NCBI GenBank assembly: GCA_019638805.1
Contig: JAHBTA010000001.1
Coordinates: 1 to 64,000, forward strand
Length of the DNA stretch: 64,000 nt
Source of the DNA: Microbacteriaceae bacterium
Lineage (GTDB): Bacteria > Actinomycetota > Actinomycetes > Actinomycetales > Microbacteriaceae
Direction of reading: 5' to 3'
A program made the position numbers and the translations under genes. Positions 17,936 to 26,198 of this stretch are shown here, one piece after another. Under the pieces are notes generated by a model. That model had not been told where the DNA came from and searched no databases. It saw only the letters and a list, made by a program, of their open reading frames with translations. Each line of letters opens with the position of its first letter. Positions within the stretch are counted from its first letter, which is position 1.

Positions 17936-20257
17936 ATGCGCCGTCGTACCGCCGTCTGCGCGGTCGCGGGTGCCGTCGTACTGGCCGCGCTCGCGGCCCT
18001 CGCGAGCGGCGGGGGCGCCGAACCCGCGATCGCGGATACGCACCCCGGGGAGATCGTCGACTGGAGGCCGCCCGGCGACGGCTGGAGCGACCCGGTGCGC
18101 TCGCTCGTGCGGGAGGACTCGATCGACGGCTGCGGCGCCATGCGGGCACTGCGCTTCGCCCGGGAGACCGACGGCGCGATCCTGGAGCTGCGCTGGGCGG
18201 AATGCGACTCGCCCGCCGGCGCCCGCTCGGCCACGGCGATCCTCGGTCAGCGCGCGGGACTCGTGCAGGCGATCGATGGCCCCACGACCCTGCTCGACGG
18301 GGGTCAGACCGTGGCGCACACCCCGGGACTGGGCGGCATCGTCCACGTCTGGGCGCAGGGCTCCTCGCTGATCTCGGCGTACCGGTGGTGCGGAAGCGTC
18401 GACCCGGCCCGGTGCCGCGCCGAGACGTCGGACGATGTGGTGGATGCCGCCGCCTGGATCGGCCTGCCCGTCGCCCGTGTCGCGGCGGGCGTCGCCCTCC
18501 GCACGGATCCTCTCGAGGCGTGGCTTCCGCAGGGCGGACCCTGGGAGTCGGAGCCGATCACCGGGCCGGAGACGGAGGTCTGCGAATCGCACGGCTCCGG
18601 CCACCTGGGCGAGGACGGCCAGGTCGTCCTGGCCATGTGGGCGCGATGCCCGGACGCCCACCAGGCCACCCTCCTGGAGGAGAGCGAGTGGCCGGCCCCG
18701 ACGGAGGCCGTCTCGCCCGACCTGCTTCCCGCGTTCGGGTTCGGGCACGACGTCTATCAGGATCACCTGATCGAGGGCCGGCTGAGCATCTCGCGGCACT
18801 GGGTGCAGGGCGACTACTTCGTGTCGGTCGTCATGTCGTGTCCGGCGGGCGATGTCTACGAGTGCGGTCTGTCGAGCATCGAGAACGCCCGCTCGCTGGC
18901 GGTCATGGTGCCCGGTGCCGTCGCCGAGGCGCAGTGGGTGCGCACCGGGTACACGCAGCTCGTCCTGGTGTTCGCCGTGCCCCTGGCGACCCTGCTGCTC
19001 CTGCACGGCCCCCGGCGCATCCTCATGTGGCGGCGCAGCTCGGGGTACCGCGTCCCGAGCCCGCCCGACCCCGCCTTCGAGGATGTGGGACCCCTCGCCC
19101 GGCGAGCGCGCATCCACCGTTTCGTGCGCCGGGCCATCGCCATCGTCGCCATCGTCGCGGTGCAGGACCCGCTGCTGCTGCTCGTCGTCGACACCTTCGG
19201 CCTCACCGACCTGGTCGATGTCGCCCTGCTGTTCCTCCCCCTCGTCGTGGCGGGAATCGTCGTGGGGATCCTCCGGCTCGTGTGGCGCCCGAACCCCCTG
19301 CTCTCGAGCGGGCGCATGCGCGTGCGGCTCACGCCGGTCGTGGCGGCCGGATACGCGATCCGCGGCACCGCCTTCGCGCTCGCCGCCGGGGGGCTCAGCC
19401 TCTACCACTGGATCGTCATCTTCGCGACCTCGGGCGGCGCGGTCGGCGGGGATCTGGTCAGGGACCGGCTGCGCGACGAGGCGCTCGCCGGCGACCTGCT
19501 GGCGTGGGTGAAGCTCGCGCTCATCCTGCTCAACAACACGGGCTGGATCGCGGTGCTCTTCTTCCTGATCCTGGTGCTGCCGATCTTCCTCGCCTACCTC
19601 CTCGACCGGCTGGGCCGGCGCCTCACGCGCACCTCGGTGCAGGCCACCCTCGCCTCGGACACGCGACCGTACTTCCTCTACCTCCGCGGCTTCGACGAGG
19701 ACGACCTGCGTGTCGAGGAGTCGCTCGGCCGCCGGGGGCTCATCGGCATGCTCACGCCCTTCGGCCGGCCGCGCTTCGAGGAGGTTCTGGTCGAGCACCT
19801 GACCACCGCGGGCCCGGTCATCGCGATCTCGCGCGGGACGTCGAAGCTGCCGGATCTCGGGGCGGCGAAGGCGACGCTGGGCGACGACGAGTGGCAGAGC
19901 AAGGTCGACGAATGGGTGGGCGGCGCCCGCGCGGTCGTCATGTCGGCGACCCCCGACCAGGTGCGCGAGGGGCTTCTGTGGGAGCTCACGCATCTCTCGG
20001 GACGCTCGGACTCGCCGCCCATCGTCCTGGTGATCGCGCCGTGGTCGCGCGCCGAGATCGAGCGGCGCTTCTCCGCGTTCCGCATGGCGACCGTCGATCT
20101 GCCGCCGTTCGGCGAACTGGCCGCGGAACTCCCCGACGGCGTGCACCTTGCCGTCTGGAGGCGCGGGGACGGCTGGCGCGCTTACGGCGCACGCCGCCGC
20201 TGGGACTGGACGTACGCGGCGGCGCTGCGACGGGCTCTGGAGTCCAGCGGCGTCTAG
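17936..20257 (+). CDS. Large membrane protein with duplicated Cys-rich ectodomain and TIR-like cytoplasmic domain (paralog 1)
   Basis: I do not recognise this family by name. The 773 residues contain a signal peptide or first span (1-35) and an extracytoplasmic region to about 335. That region is two related halves, each opening with W-x-P-x-x-G-x-W and each holding cysteines (WAECD/WARCPD, RWCG/MSCP). Then come five hydrophobic segments at roughly 340-362, 397-418, 421-445, 468-490 and 525-555. A soluble C-terminal domain (about 575-773) follows with RPYFLYLRGFDEDDLR, FEEVLVEHLTTAGPVIAISR and ARAVVMSATP followed by GLLWELTHL. That strand/helix order and terminal glutamate resemble TIR or nucleoside-deoxyribosyltransferase-like folds. 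Start chosen by GAGGA 4 bases before ATG; a paralog follows. Confidence 0.85.
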   Translation: MRRRTAVCAVAGAVVLAALAALASGGGAEPAIADTHPGEIVDWRPPGDGWSDPVRSLVREDSIDGCGAMRALRFARETDGAILELRWAECDSPAGARSATAILGQRAGLVQAIDGPTTLLDGGQTVAHTPGLGGIVHVWAQGSSLISAYRWCGSVDPARCRAETSDDVVDAAAWIGLPVARVAAGVALRTDPLEAWLPQGGPWESEPITGPETEVCESHGSGHLGEDGQVVLAMWARCPDAHQATLLEESEWPAPTEAVSPDLLPAFGFGHDVYQDHLIEGRLSISRHWVQGDYFVSVVMSCPAGDVYECGLSSIENARSLAVMVPGAVAEAQWVRTGYTQLVLVFAVPLATLLLLHGPRRILMWRRSSGYRVPSPPDPAFEDVGPLARRARIHRFVRRAIAIVAIVAVQDPLLLLVVDTFGLTDLVDVALLFLPLVVAGIVVGILRLVWRPNPLLSSGRMRVRLTPVVAAGYAIRGTAFALAAGGLSLYHWIVIFATSGGAVGGDLVRDRLRDEALAGDLLAWVKLALILLNNTGWIAVLFFLILVLPIFLAYLLDRLGRRLTRTSVQATLASDTRPYFLYLRGFDEDDLRVEESLGRRGLIGMLTPFGRPRFEEVLVEHLTTAGPVIAISRGTSKLPDLGAAKATLGDDEWQSKVDEWVGGARAVVMSATPDQVREGLLWELTHLSGRSDSPPIVLVIAPWSRAEIERRFSAFRMATVDLPPFGELAAELPDGVHLAVWRRGDGWRAYGARRRWDWTYAAALRRALESSGV

Positions 20258-20319
20258 GACCGCGTTGCGCGGCCACCCGCCGCGCCATAGGCTCGCGCCA
20301 CCCGAACCCCGGAGGCCCG

Positions 20320-22644
20320 ATGCGCCGCGGAACCGCCGCCCTCGCGGATCTCGTGCTGGCCGCCGTGCTGGCCGGGACGCCCGCGATCGGAGCCCTCGCG
20401 GCCGGGGCGGACGATCCCGCGGGGGGTGAGGCCGCGATCCACGCCTGGCAGCCCGCCGAGGACGGCGAGTGGACCGCGAGCGAGTGGACCATCATGGCCG
20501 AGAACTCCTACGAGGGGTGCTCGGAGGGGCGCTACCGCACGTTCAGCCGCACCGCCGACGGGGCCATGATCGAGCTCGACTACTGGGACTGCGCGAAGGT
20601 CTCCGCGGCGCGTACCACGACCGTCGCGCTGGGCGAGCGTCTCGGTCTGGTCGCCGCGGTCGACGCGCCTCGGACCCTCCGGGACGGCGGACAGACCGTC
20701 GCGCACCGGCCCGGCTGGGGCGGCATCTACCACGTGTGGTCGCAGGAGGGGTTCGTCCTGCTGGCCTATCGCTGGTGCGGCCTGCAGGATCCGGTCGCCT
20801 GCCGCGCCGCCATGGGAGACGAGGTGACGGATGCGGCGGCCGCGATCGGCCTGCCCGTCGCGCCCGCGGCCAACGGGGTCGCGACCCCGACCGACCCGCT
20901 CACGGTGTGGCAGCCCACGGGCGGGACCTGGACCGCGGGCGAGGTCACCAATCCCCCGGTCTCGGATGCGTGCGAGACCGGCGGCACCGGTTTCACGAGC
21001 GACGACGGCCGGGTCGTCGTGCTCACCTGGGCGCGATGTCCGGACCAGAAGGACGCCTCCCTCGCCGAGGCGCGCTACTGGGCGGGGTCTGTCCTGAACA
21101 CCGCGGGTCTCGGCCCGGCGTTCGGCGGTCTGAGCGACACCTACGGCACCCAGACCATCGACGGTGTGCTGCGCATCTCGCGGCACTGGGTGCAGGGCGA
21201 GGTGTACGTCGGCATCGAGACGGTGTGCCCGGGCGAGCTTGCCGCGTGCGCGGACGCCAACCTCATCGATGCGCGATCGCTCGCCACCTGGCTGCCCGGC
21301 GGGATCGCGGAGGCGGGCTCGGCGTCCTCCCTTCGCTCGCTCGGTCTGCTGGTCGCGGCCATCCCGCTCCTCACCTTCCTCCTCGTGCATGTGCCCAGGC
21401 GGCTGATCTCCCGCGCGCGAACCTCCGGCTACCGGGTGCCCGCCCCGCCCGTTCCGGAGTTCGAGGACGTCGGCCCCCTCGTCCGTCGGGTCAAGCGCGG
21501 CCGGACGCTTCGCCGCGTGATCGTGGGCGTGCTCGTGGTCGCCGGGTACATCGCGCTGATCATGGGCTCCACGAACGGACCCGGCGGTTGGGTGGTCTTC
21601 GCCCTCGTCCTGTTCTTCGGGCCCTTCGTGCTCACCGCGCTCGCGATCCTGCTGCTGCGCATCCTGTGGCGCCCGCACCCGCTGCTGCGAAGCGGCCGGA
21701 TGCGGGCGCGGCCCGGTCCCGCGGTCGTCGCGGGCTTCCTGGTGCGCGGGCTCGCAATTCTTCTGGCGGTGGCGGCGCTGGAGTTCTACGCCCTCGCCAC
21801 GCTGTTCCTCGTGTTCGACGGCCTCCAGGGCGGCGAGGTCGTGCAGGGCGAACTCGAACGCGCCGCAGCGGGGGGCGATCTGCTCGCCTCCCTGCGCCTC
21901 GCCTTCCTGTTCCTGGGCAACACCGGGCTCGTGGCCCTGGTGTTCTTCGCGGTGCTCGCGGTGCCGATCTTCGCGGCCTACCTGCTCGACCGGTTCGGGC
22001 AGCGGCTCACGCGATCCTCGCTTCCCGACACGCTCGCGGCGGACACCCGCCCGTACTTCCTCTATCTGCGCGGATTCGATGAGGACGACCTGCGCGTCGA
22101 CGAGTCGCTCGGCCGCCGCGGGTTCCTCGAGCTGCTCGCGCCGTTCGGCAGGCCGCGCTTCGAGGAGGTCGTCGTCGAGCACCTCACCACGGCGGGTCCG
22201 GTCATCGCGATCTCGCGCGGGGGCTCGGGGCTGGCCGACCTGGGCGCAGCGAAGACCACGCTGGCCGACGACGAGTGGCGCGACCGGGTGCGCGAGTGGG
22301 TGGGCGGCGCCCGCGCGGTGGTCATGTCGGCCACCCCGGAGGAGGTGCGGCAGGGGCTGCTGTGGGAGGTGGAGCACCTCTCGGGACGGGCCGACCGACC
22401 GCCCATCATGCTGGTCGTCGCACCCTGGCCACGCGATGAACTGGCACGGAGGTGGACGGGCTTCCAGGAGTACACCCGCGAGTGGTCGCCCTTCGGCGAC
22501 CTGGCCGAGAGCGGCTTCCCCGACGGCATCCACCTGGCCACCTGGACCGCGGCGCGCGGCTGGCGCGCCTACGGGGCGACCCGGCGCTGGGACTGGTCCT
22601 ACGCGGCGGCGCTGCGCCGAGCGCTGGAGTCCGGCGACCTCTAG
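20320..22644 (+). CDS. Large membrane protein with duplicated Cys-rich ectodomain and TIR-like cytoplasmic domain (paralog 2)
   Basis: The 774-residue protein has the same architecture as its upstream neighbour over its whole length. It has a signal peptide, a two-part ectodomain (WQPAEDGEWTASEW and WQPTGGTWTAGEV openings), five membrane segments and a C-terminal domain that is the most conserved part (RPYFLYLRGFDEDDLRVDES, FEEVVVEHLTTAGPVIAISR, ARAVVMSATPEEVRQGLLWE). The membrane and ectodomain parts differ much more, suggesting a shared output with different inputs. GGAGG lies 4 bases before the ATG, and TAGGCT (20288-20293) may be its own -10. The gap to paralog 1 is 62 bases. Function unknown. 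Confidence 0.85.
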   Translation: MRRGTAALADLVLAAVLAGTPAIGALAAGADDPAGGEAAIHAWQPAEDGEWTASEWTIMAENSYEGCSEGRYRTFSRTADGAMIELDYWDCAKVSAARTTTVALGERLGLVAAVDAPRTLRDGGQTVAHRPGWGGIYHVWSQEGFVLLAYRWCGLQDPVACRAAMGDEVTDAAAAIGLPVAPAANGVATPTDPLTVWQPTGGTWTAGEVTNPPVSDACETGGTGFTSDDGRVVVLTWARCPDQKDASLAEARYWAGSVLNTAGLGPAFGGLSDTYGTQTIDGVLRISRHWVQGEVYVGIETVCPGELAACADANLIDARSLATWLPGGIAEAGSASSLRSLGLLVAAIPLLTFLLVHVPRRLISRARTSGYRVPAPPVPEFEDVGPLVRRVKRGRTLRRVIVGVLVVAGYIALIMGSTNGPGGWVVFALVLFFGPFVLTALAILLLRILWRPHPLLRSGRMRARPGPAVVAGFLVRGLAILLAVAALEFYALATLFLVFDGLQGGEVVQGELERAAAGGDLLASLRLAFLFLGNTGLVALVFFAVLAVPIFAAYLLDRFGQRLTRSSLPDTLAADTRPYFLYLRGFDEDDLRVDESLGRRGFLELLAPFGRPRFEEVVVEHLTTAGPVIAISRGGSGLADLGAAKTTLADDEWRDRVREWVGGARAVVMSATPEEVRQGLLWEVEHLSGRADRPPIMLVVAPWPRDELARRWTGFQEYTREWSPFGDLAESGFPDGIHLATWTAARGWRAYGATRRWDWSYAAALRRALESGDL

Positions 22645-22647
22645 GCT
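22642..22647 (+). promoter_or_regulatory. -10 hexamer TAGGCT fused to stop codon of paralog 2
   Basis: The TAG stop of the upstream gene begins TAGGCT, which lies 8 bases before the GTG start of the MHS transporter. It fits the near-leaderless promoters seen elsewhere here, though spacing is longer by two bases. Confidence 0.45.
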
Positions 22648-22655
22648 CGGGGGTC

Positions 22656-23984
22656 GTGACCCAACTAGACAGTGGCAAAGTGCCAACCACGTCTCCCACG
22701 GTCCAGAGTCTCACGACGCGTTCGCGCATCAAGGTGCTCTGGGCATCACTCATCGGGACATCGCTGGAGTCGTACGACTTCTACGTGTTCAGCTACCTGT
22801 CCGTCCTCTTCCTCGGGCCGCTCTTCTTCGAGCCGCTCGGGCAGTTCGGCGGGACCCTCGCGGCCCTTCTCACCAACGCCCTCGGGTTCGTCGCGCGGCC
22901 GCTCGGCGCGATCGTCTTCGGCCACCTGGGCGATCGGATCGGCCGCCGCTGGACCCTGATCCTGACCATCACGATCATGGGCGTCGCGACCGGCCTCATC
23001 GGTCTCCTGCCCACCTACGCCGCAGCCGGCTGGATCGGTGCGGTGCTGCTCGTGACCCTGCGCCTCATCCAGGGCTTCTCGCTGGGCGGCGAATGGGGCG
23101 GCGGCGTCCTGCTCGCGACCGAGTCGTCCGGGTCCGCACGCCACGCGTTCTACGCGGCGTTCCCCCAGCTGGGCTCGCCCATCGGATCGATCATCACGGC
23201 GCTGCTGTACCTTCTGCTGCCGGTCGGCCTCGGCATGGACGCGTTCCTCGAGTGGGGCTGGCGGATCCCGTTCCTGGCCGCGATCCCGTTCCTCCTGATC
23301 TCGCTGTGGTTGCGCTTCACGATCGACGAGACGCCCGTGTTCCGGGAGGTGCTCGCCACCGGCAAGCGCGAGCGCGTGCCCCTCGCCGTGGTGTTCCGCA
23401 CCAAGCCCGTGGCACTGCTGCTGGCGATCGGCGCGGCCCTGCTCGGCATCGGCTCGTACTCGCTCATGAACAGCTACACGCTGGAGTACGGGGCGGTGCA
23501 GCTGGGCTACTCCTACAACGAGCTGCTGCTGGCGGTGACGATCGGCGGGCTGCTTCAGCTCGTGACCATCCCGCTGTTCGGGGCGTGGGCCAACCGCATC
23601 GGCTCCGCGCGCGTCGTGCTGATCGGCGCGATCGGGACCCTGCTGGTGGCCTTCCCGATGTACTTCCTGCTGCCCTCGGCGAGTTTCGCCGTCCTGGTGG
23701 GCATGATGATCATCGGCGGCACCCTCCCGACCATGAGCTGGGCAGCGCTCGGGGGCCTCATGGCGGAGCTGTTCGGAGCCCGGATACGGTACTCGGCCAT
23801 CTCATTCGCCTACGCGATCGCGGCCATCGTCTCCGGGTTCCTCCTGCCCCTCACCTACGCGTTCGGCGAGGCGGTCTCCTACGCCTGGTGGCACCCGGCG
23901 ATCGTGCTCGCCGTGATCTCGGCCATCACGGCGGTGTCGGCATTCCTCGCCCGGCGGCGAACGGAGCCGATCGAGGCGGCCTAA
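22656..23984 (+). CDS. MFS transporter, metabolite:H+ symporter (MHS) family
   Basis: The 442-residue protein has twelve hydrophobic segments and the MHS-family landmarks: ASLIGTSLESYDFYVFSYLS in the first span and the loop signature FGHLGDRIGRRWTL between spans 2 and 3. RLIQGFSLGGEWGGGVLLATE in span 4 and FLIDETPVF-like TIDETPVFREV in the central loop follow. The family takes up organic acids or osmolytes such as proline, betaine, shikimate or dicarboxylates; the substrate cannot be told here. The GTG start is inferred from a -10 overlapping the previous stop. It is convergent with and overlaps the DUF1648 gene by four bases. Confidence 0.9.
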   Translation: MTQLDSGKVPTTSPTVQSLTTRSRIKVLWASLIGTSLESYDFYVFSYLSVLFLGPLFFEPLGQFGGTLAALLTNALGFVARPLGAIVFGHLGDRIGRRWTLILTITIMGVATGLIGLLPTYAAAGWIGAVLLVTLRLIQGFSLGGEWGGGVLLATESSGSARHAFYAAFPQLGSPIGSIITALLYLLLPVGLGMDAFLEWGWRIPFLAAIPFLLISLWLRFTIDETPVFREVLATGKRERVPLAVVFRTKPVALLLAIGAALLGIGSYSLMNSYTLEYGAVQLGYSYNELLLAVTIGGLLQLVTIPLFGAWANRIGSARVVLIGAIGTLLVAFPMYFLLPSASFAVLVGMMIIGGTLPTMSWAALGGLMAELFGARIRYSAISFAYAIAAIVSGFLLPLTYAFGEAVSYAWWHPAIVLAVISAITAVSAFLARRRTEPIEAA

Positions 23985-24955
23985 CCCGCCCGGCCCGCGG
24001 CGTACGCCGTGAGCAGCCCCGCGGCCGTGGCGGCGTCGTCCACCGTGACGACGACCGCCCGGCCGTCGGTGCGGCGCACCTCGAGCGCCTCGCCCGCACG
24101 GGTGATGACGCCCAGGCGTCCGTCGAGCCCGACGCGCATGCCGTAGCCGCCGAACTCCCCCATCGGGACGATCGTGGTGACCCCGGCGCCCTCGACCCGT
24201 TCGATCGGCACCCGGTGGCGCGGCCAGCCCAGGGCGCTGCGCACGGTGAACCCGGACTCGTCCACGCGAACCGTCCAGGACGAGGTCGAGAGCACGGCGG
24301 CGACCAGGGCGACGGGCACGATCGCGAGCCACCACATCCCGCTCGCCGCGATCCCGAACGTGATCGCCCCGGTGGCCAGCACGATGCTGCCGACGAGCGC
24401 GACCATGACGGCACCGGGGAACCGGGTGCGGCCGATCCACACGACGCGCTCCCCCGGTGCGACCGCCACCGGAGCAACCGGGCCCGCCGTGGCGGACCGG
24501 CCGTGAATCGCCCGCGGCATGACGAACCACCCCACCGCGGCGAGCGCCAGCCCGGCAAGGGCGCCGATGCCGAGCATGGCCGCGATGTGCGGCTGCTCCG
24601 CCTCGGGCAGGAGCTGGATGCCCACGGTCGCCGTGAATGCGAAGCTCAGGTAGGCACCCGCGAAGAGCGAAGCCGCGGCGAGCAGCTTCTGCGTCCTGGT
24701 GGGACCGTCAGGCGCGAGGCTGTGGCCGACCATGGCCGAGAACAGCGAGGCGATGCCGGCGCCGACGATGCCGAGCGCGAGCGGCATGGACCAGGCCGGC
24801 CCGAACCCGTCCGGACCGCCGCCGAAGTCCCAGTGGACCGCGATCGTCTCGGGCAGGCGCGGCAGCCAGGCCAGCTGCAGCGCGACGCCCGCGGCGACGC
24901 ACAACAGGGGCGCGATGAGGCTCACCACGGCGATGCGGAAGGGCAGGCGGGTCAT
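23981..24955 (-). CDS. DUF1648 domain membrane protein with C-terminal PH-like segment
   Basis: The 324 residues begin with a DUF1648 unit at about 10-75 containing LPETIAVHWDFGGGPDGF, the domain shared with SdpI-type immunity proteins. Further hydrophobic segments follow at about 90-115, 125-147 and 175-220. The C-terminal third (about 225-310) alternates short strands (SSWTVRVDESGFTVRSALG, VPIERVEGAGV) in the manner of bacterial PH-type membrane domains. It overlaps the stop-start of the GntR regulator gene by ATGA, so the two are made together. A role in sensing or resisting a membrane-active compound is inference from the domain and regulator. Confidence 0.82.
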   Translation of the reverse strand: MTRLPFRIAVVSLIAPLLCVAAGVALQLAWLPRLPETIAVHWDFGGGPDGFGPAWSMPLALGIVGAGIASLFSAMVGHSLAPDGPTRTQKLLAAASLFAGAYLSFAFTATVGIQLLPEAEQPHIAAMLGIGALAGLALAAVGWFVMPRAIHGRSATAGPVAPVAVAPGERVVWIGRTRFPGAVMVALVGSIVLATGAITFGIAASGMWWLAIVPVALVAAVLSTSSWTVRVDESGFTVRSALGWPRHRVPIERVEGAGVTTIVPMGEFGGYGMRVGLDGRLGVITRAGEALEVRRTDGRAVVVTVDDAATAAGLLTAYAAGRAG

Positions 24956-25305
24956 CGGGGGTATTCCTCTCGGATCAGGGCGATCAGGCTCTCCGCGGAG
25001 ACGCCGTGGCGCCGGGCACGAGCGACCAGGTCGCGCACGGCCTCGGCCATTCCGCTGGGCGGCACAGCGCCAGCGGCGATGACCGCGCCGCGCCCGCGGC
25101 GCAGGTCGATGAGACCCTCGTCGCGCAGCAGCTGGTAGGCCTTCAGGACGGTGTGGATGTTGACCTCCAGCGCCGCGGACACCTCGCGCGCGCCGGGCAA
25201 CCGGTCTCCCACCCGGAGGCCGCCCCGCGCGAGCTCGGCCCGGACGGACGCCGCGAGCTGCTCGAAGATCGGGGCCCCGGAATCGGGAGCTATGCGGAGG
25301 AGCAT
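24952..25305 (-). CDS. GntR-family transcriptional regulator, YtrA subfamily
   Basis: A short GntR protein of 117 residues. Its N-terminal winged helix (IFEQLAASVRAELARGGLRVGDRLPGAREVSAALEVNIHTVLKAYQLLRDEGLI) is followed by only about 45 residues, the size typical of the YtrA subfamily, which lacks a large ligand domain. The ATG lies 6 bases after TAGGAT, so the transcript should be leaderless. An 18-base palindrome overlaps its -35, so autorepression is likely. It is the first gene of a two-gene operon with the DUF1648 protein. Confidence 0.93.
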   Translation of the reverse strand: MLLRIAPDSGAPIFEQLAASVRAELARGGLRVGDRLPGAREVSAALEVNIHTVLKAYQLLRDEGLIDLRRGRGAVIAAGAVPPSGMAEAVRDLVARARRHGVSAESLIALIREEYPR

Positions 25306-25311
25306 GGCGTC

Positions 25312-25342
25312 ATCCTATAGTTCTATTTGTGCTAGCACAAAT
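25312..25342 (-). promoter_or_regulatory. Promoter and palindromic GntR/YtrA-type operator
   Basis: The perfect palindrome atttgtgctagcacaaat (25325-25342) matches the GT-TA-AC spacing described for YtrA-type sites. On the minus strand TTGTGC within it is followed after 17 bases by TAGGAT (25317-25312), which is 6 bases before the GntR gene ATG. The operator therefore covers the -35 element. Confidence 0.8.
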
Positions 25343-25417
25343 GCCTGACATGAAAGGGTGTCAACCTGGCCCCCCGCGGCACACGTCGACAGAATGAACC
25401 GACCGAGAGGAACGACC

Positions 25418-26071
25418 ATGAGCGACGAAACCCCCACGCAGCGCATCGACACCGGAGCCAGGGAGGAGCTGAAGGAGGAGCGGCAGCGCTCCCGCGGCCT
25501 CCTCATCGGACTCATCATCGCCGCCGCGCTGCTGCTCGTGGCGGTCACGGTCATCGTGACCGTCCTCCTGCTCGGGCGCGGAGCCGGGGCACCGGTGGGA
25601 GCGGGCGAGCCGACCGAGCCGCCCACCACATCCACGCCGCTGCCCGGCGAGAGCTCGACGCCCGAGGCGACCCCGGAGGCCACCCCCGACCAGACCGAGG
25701 AGCCGCAGCAGCCCCAGCAGCCGCAACAGCCCAGCGGTCCCGCGATCAACCAGTTCTCGACCTCGAACACGACGGTGTACTGCAACACCCAGTCGCCGAA
25801 CCCGAGCCACCAGTACATCTCGTTCTCGTGGAAGACCAGCGGCGCGAGCCAGATCTTCTTCGGCGTCGACACCAACGACGCATCGGCGGCCGCGCTGTTC
25901 TCCAACCTGCCGCCCATGGGCACCAGCCAGAACGACTTCCCGCCCGGGTACAACGACTTCGAGTTCGGATGCCCCGACGCGAGTCACAAGTACACGCTGA
26001 CGGTCGTCGACGGCAGCGGCAACAAGACGAGCAAGTCGGTCACGATCACCAACAAGGGTGACCTGCAGTAG
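25418..26071 (+). CDS. Membrane-anchored protein with proline-rich stalk and small beta-domain (paralog A)
   Basis: The 217 residues have a charged cytoplasmic N-terminus, one membrane span at about 26-50, and a Pro/Thr/Glu/Gln-rich extracytoplasmic stalk to about 107 (with QQPQQPQQP). A compact domain of about 110 residues follows, holding two cysteines (TVYCNTQSP and FGCPDASH) that probably pair. Its pattern (ISFSWKTSGASQIFFGV, YTLTVVDGSGNKTSKSV) suggests an Ig-like beta sandwich. ATG follows GAGAGG. Function unknown. A paralog of the same design lies 127 bases downstream. The gene is divergent from the GntR operon and might share its operator. Confidence 0.8.
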   Translation: MSDETPTQRIDTGAREELKEERQRSRGLLIGLIIAAALLLVAVTVIVTVLLLGRGAGAPVGAGEPTEPPTTSTPLPGESSTPEATPEATPDQTEEPQQPQQPQQPSGPAINQFSTSNTTVYCNTQSPNPSHQYISFSWKTSGASQIFFGVDTNDASAAALFSNLPPMGTSQNDFPPGYNDFEFGCPDASHKYTLTVVDGSGNKTSKSVTITNKGDLQ

Positions 26072-26086
26072 GCCCTACCGCCCCCC

Positions 26087-26121
26087 GACGGCCCCGCGCA
26101 GAGAAATCTGCCGGGGCCGTC
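26087..26121 (+). terminator. Stem-loop terminator between paralogs A and B
   Basis: GACGGCCCCG (26087-26096) pairs perfectly with CGGGGCCGTC (26112-26121) over a 15-base loop, just after the paralog A stop. There is no strong T-run, as usual for GC-rich actinobacterial terminators. Confidence 0.7.
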
Positions 26122-26198
26122 AACCATTTCGGGCGCCTCGCGCGTCGCATTGATGACGCAGCACTCCAGCGGCTTCGGCCCACACGAAAGGCGACACC

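Noticed and set aside
18202..20319. Upstream extension of paralog 2 to give a 1480-residue protein
   Set aside because: The extension is a wrong-frame reading of paralog 1. GGAGG and a signal peptide mark the real start at 20320.
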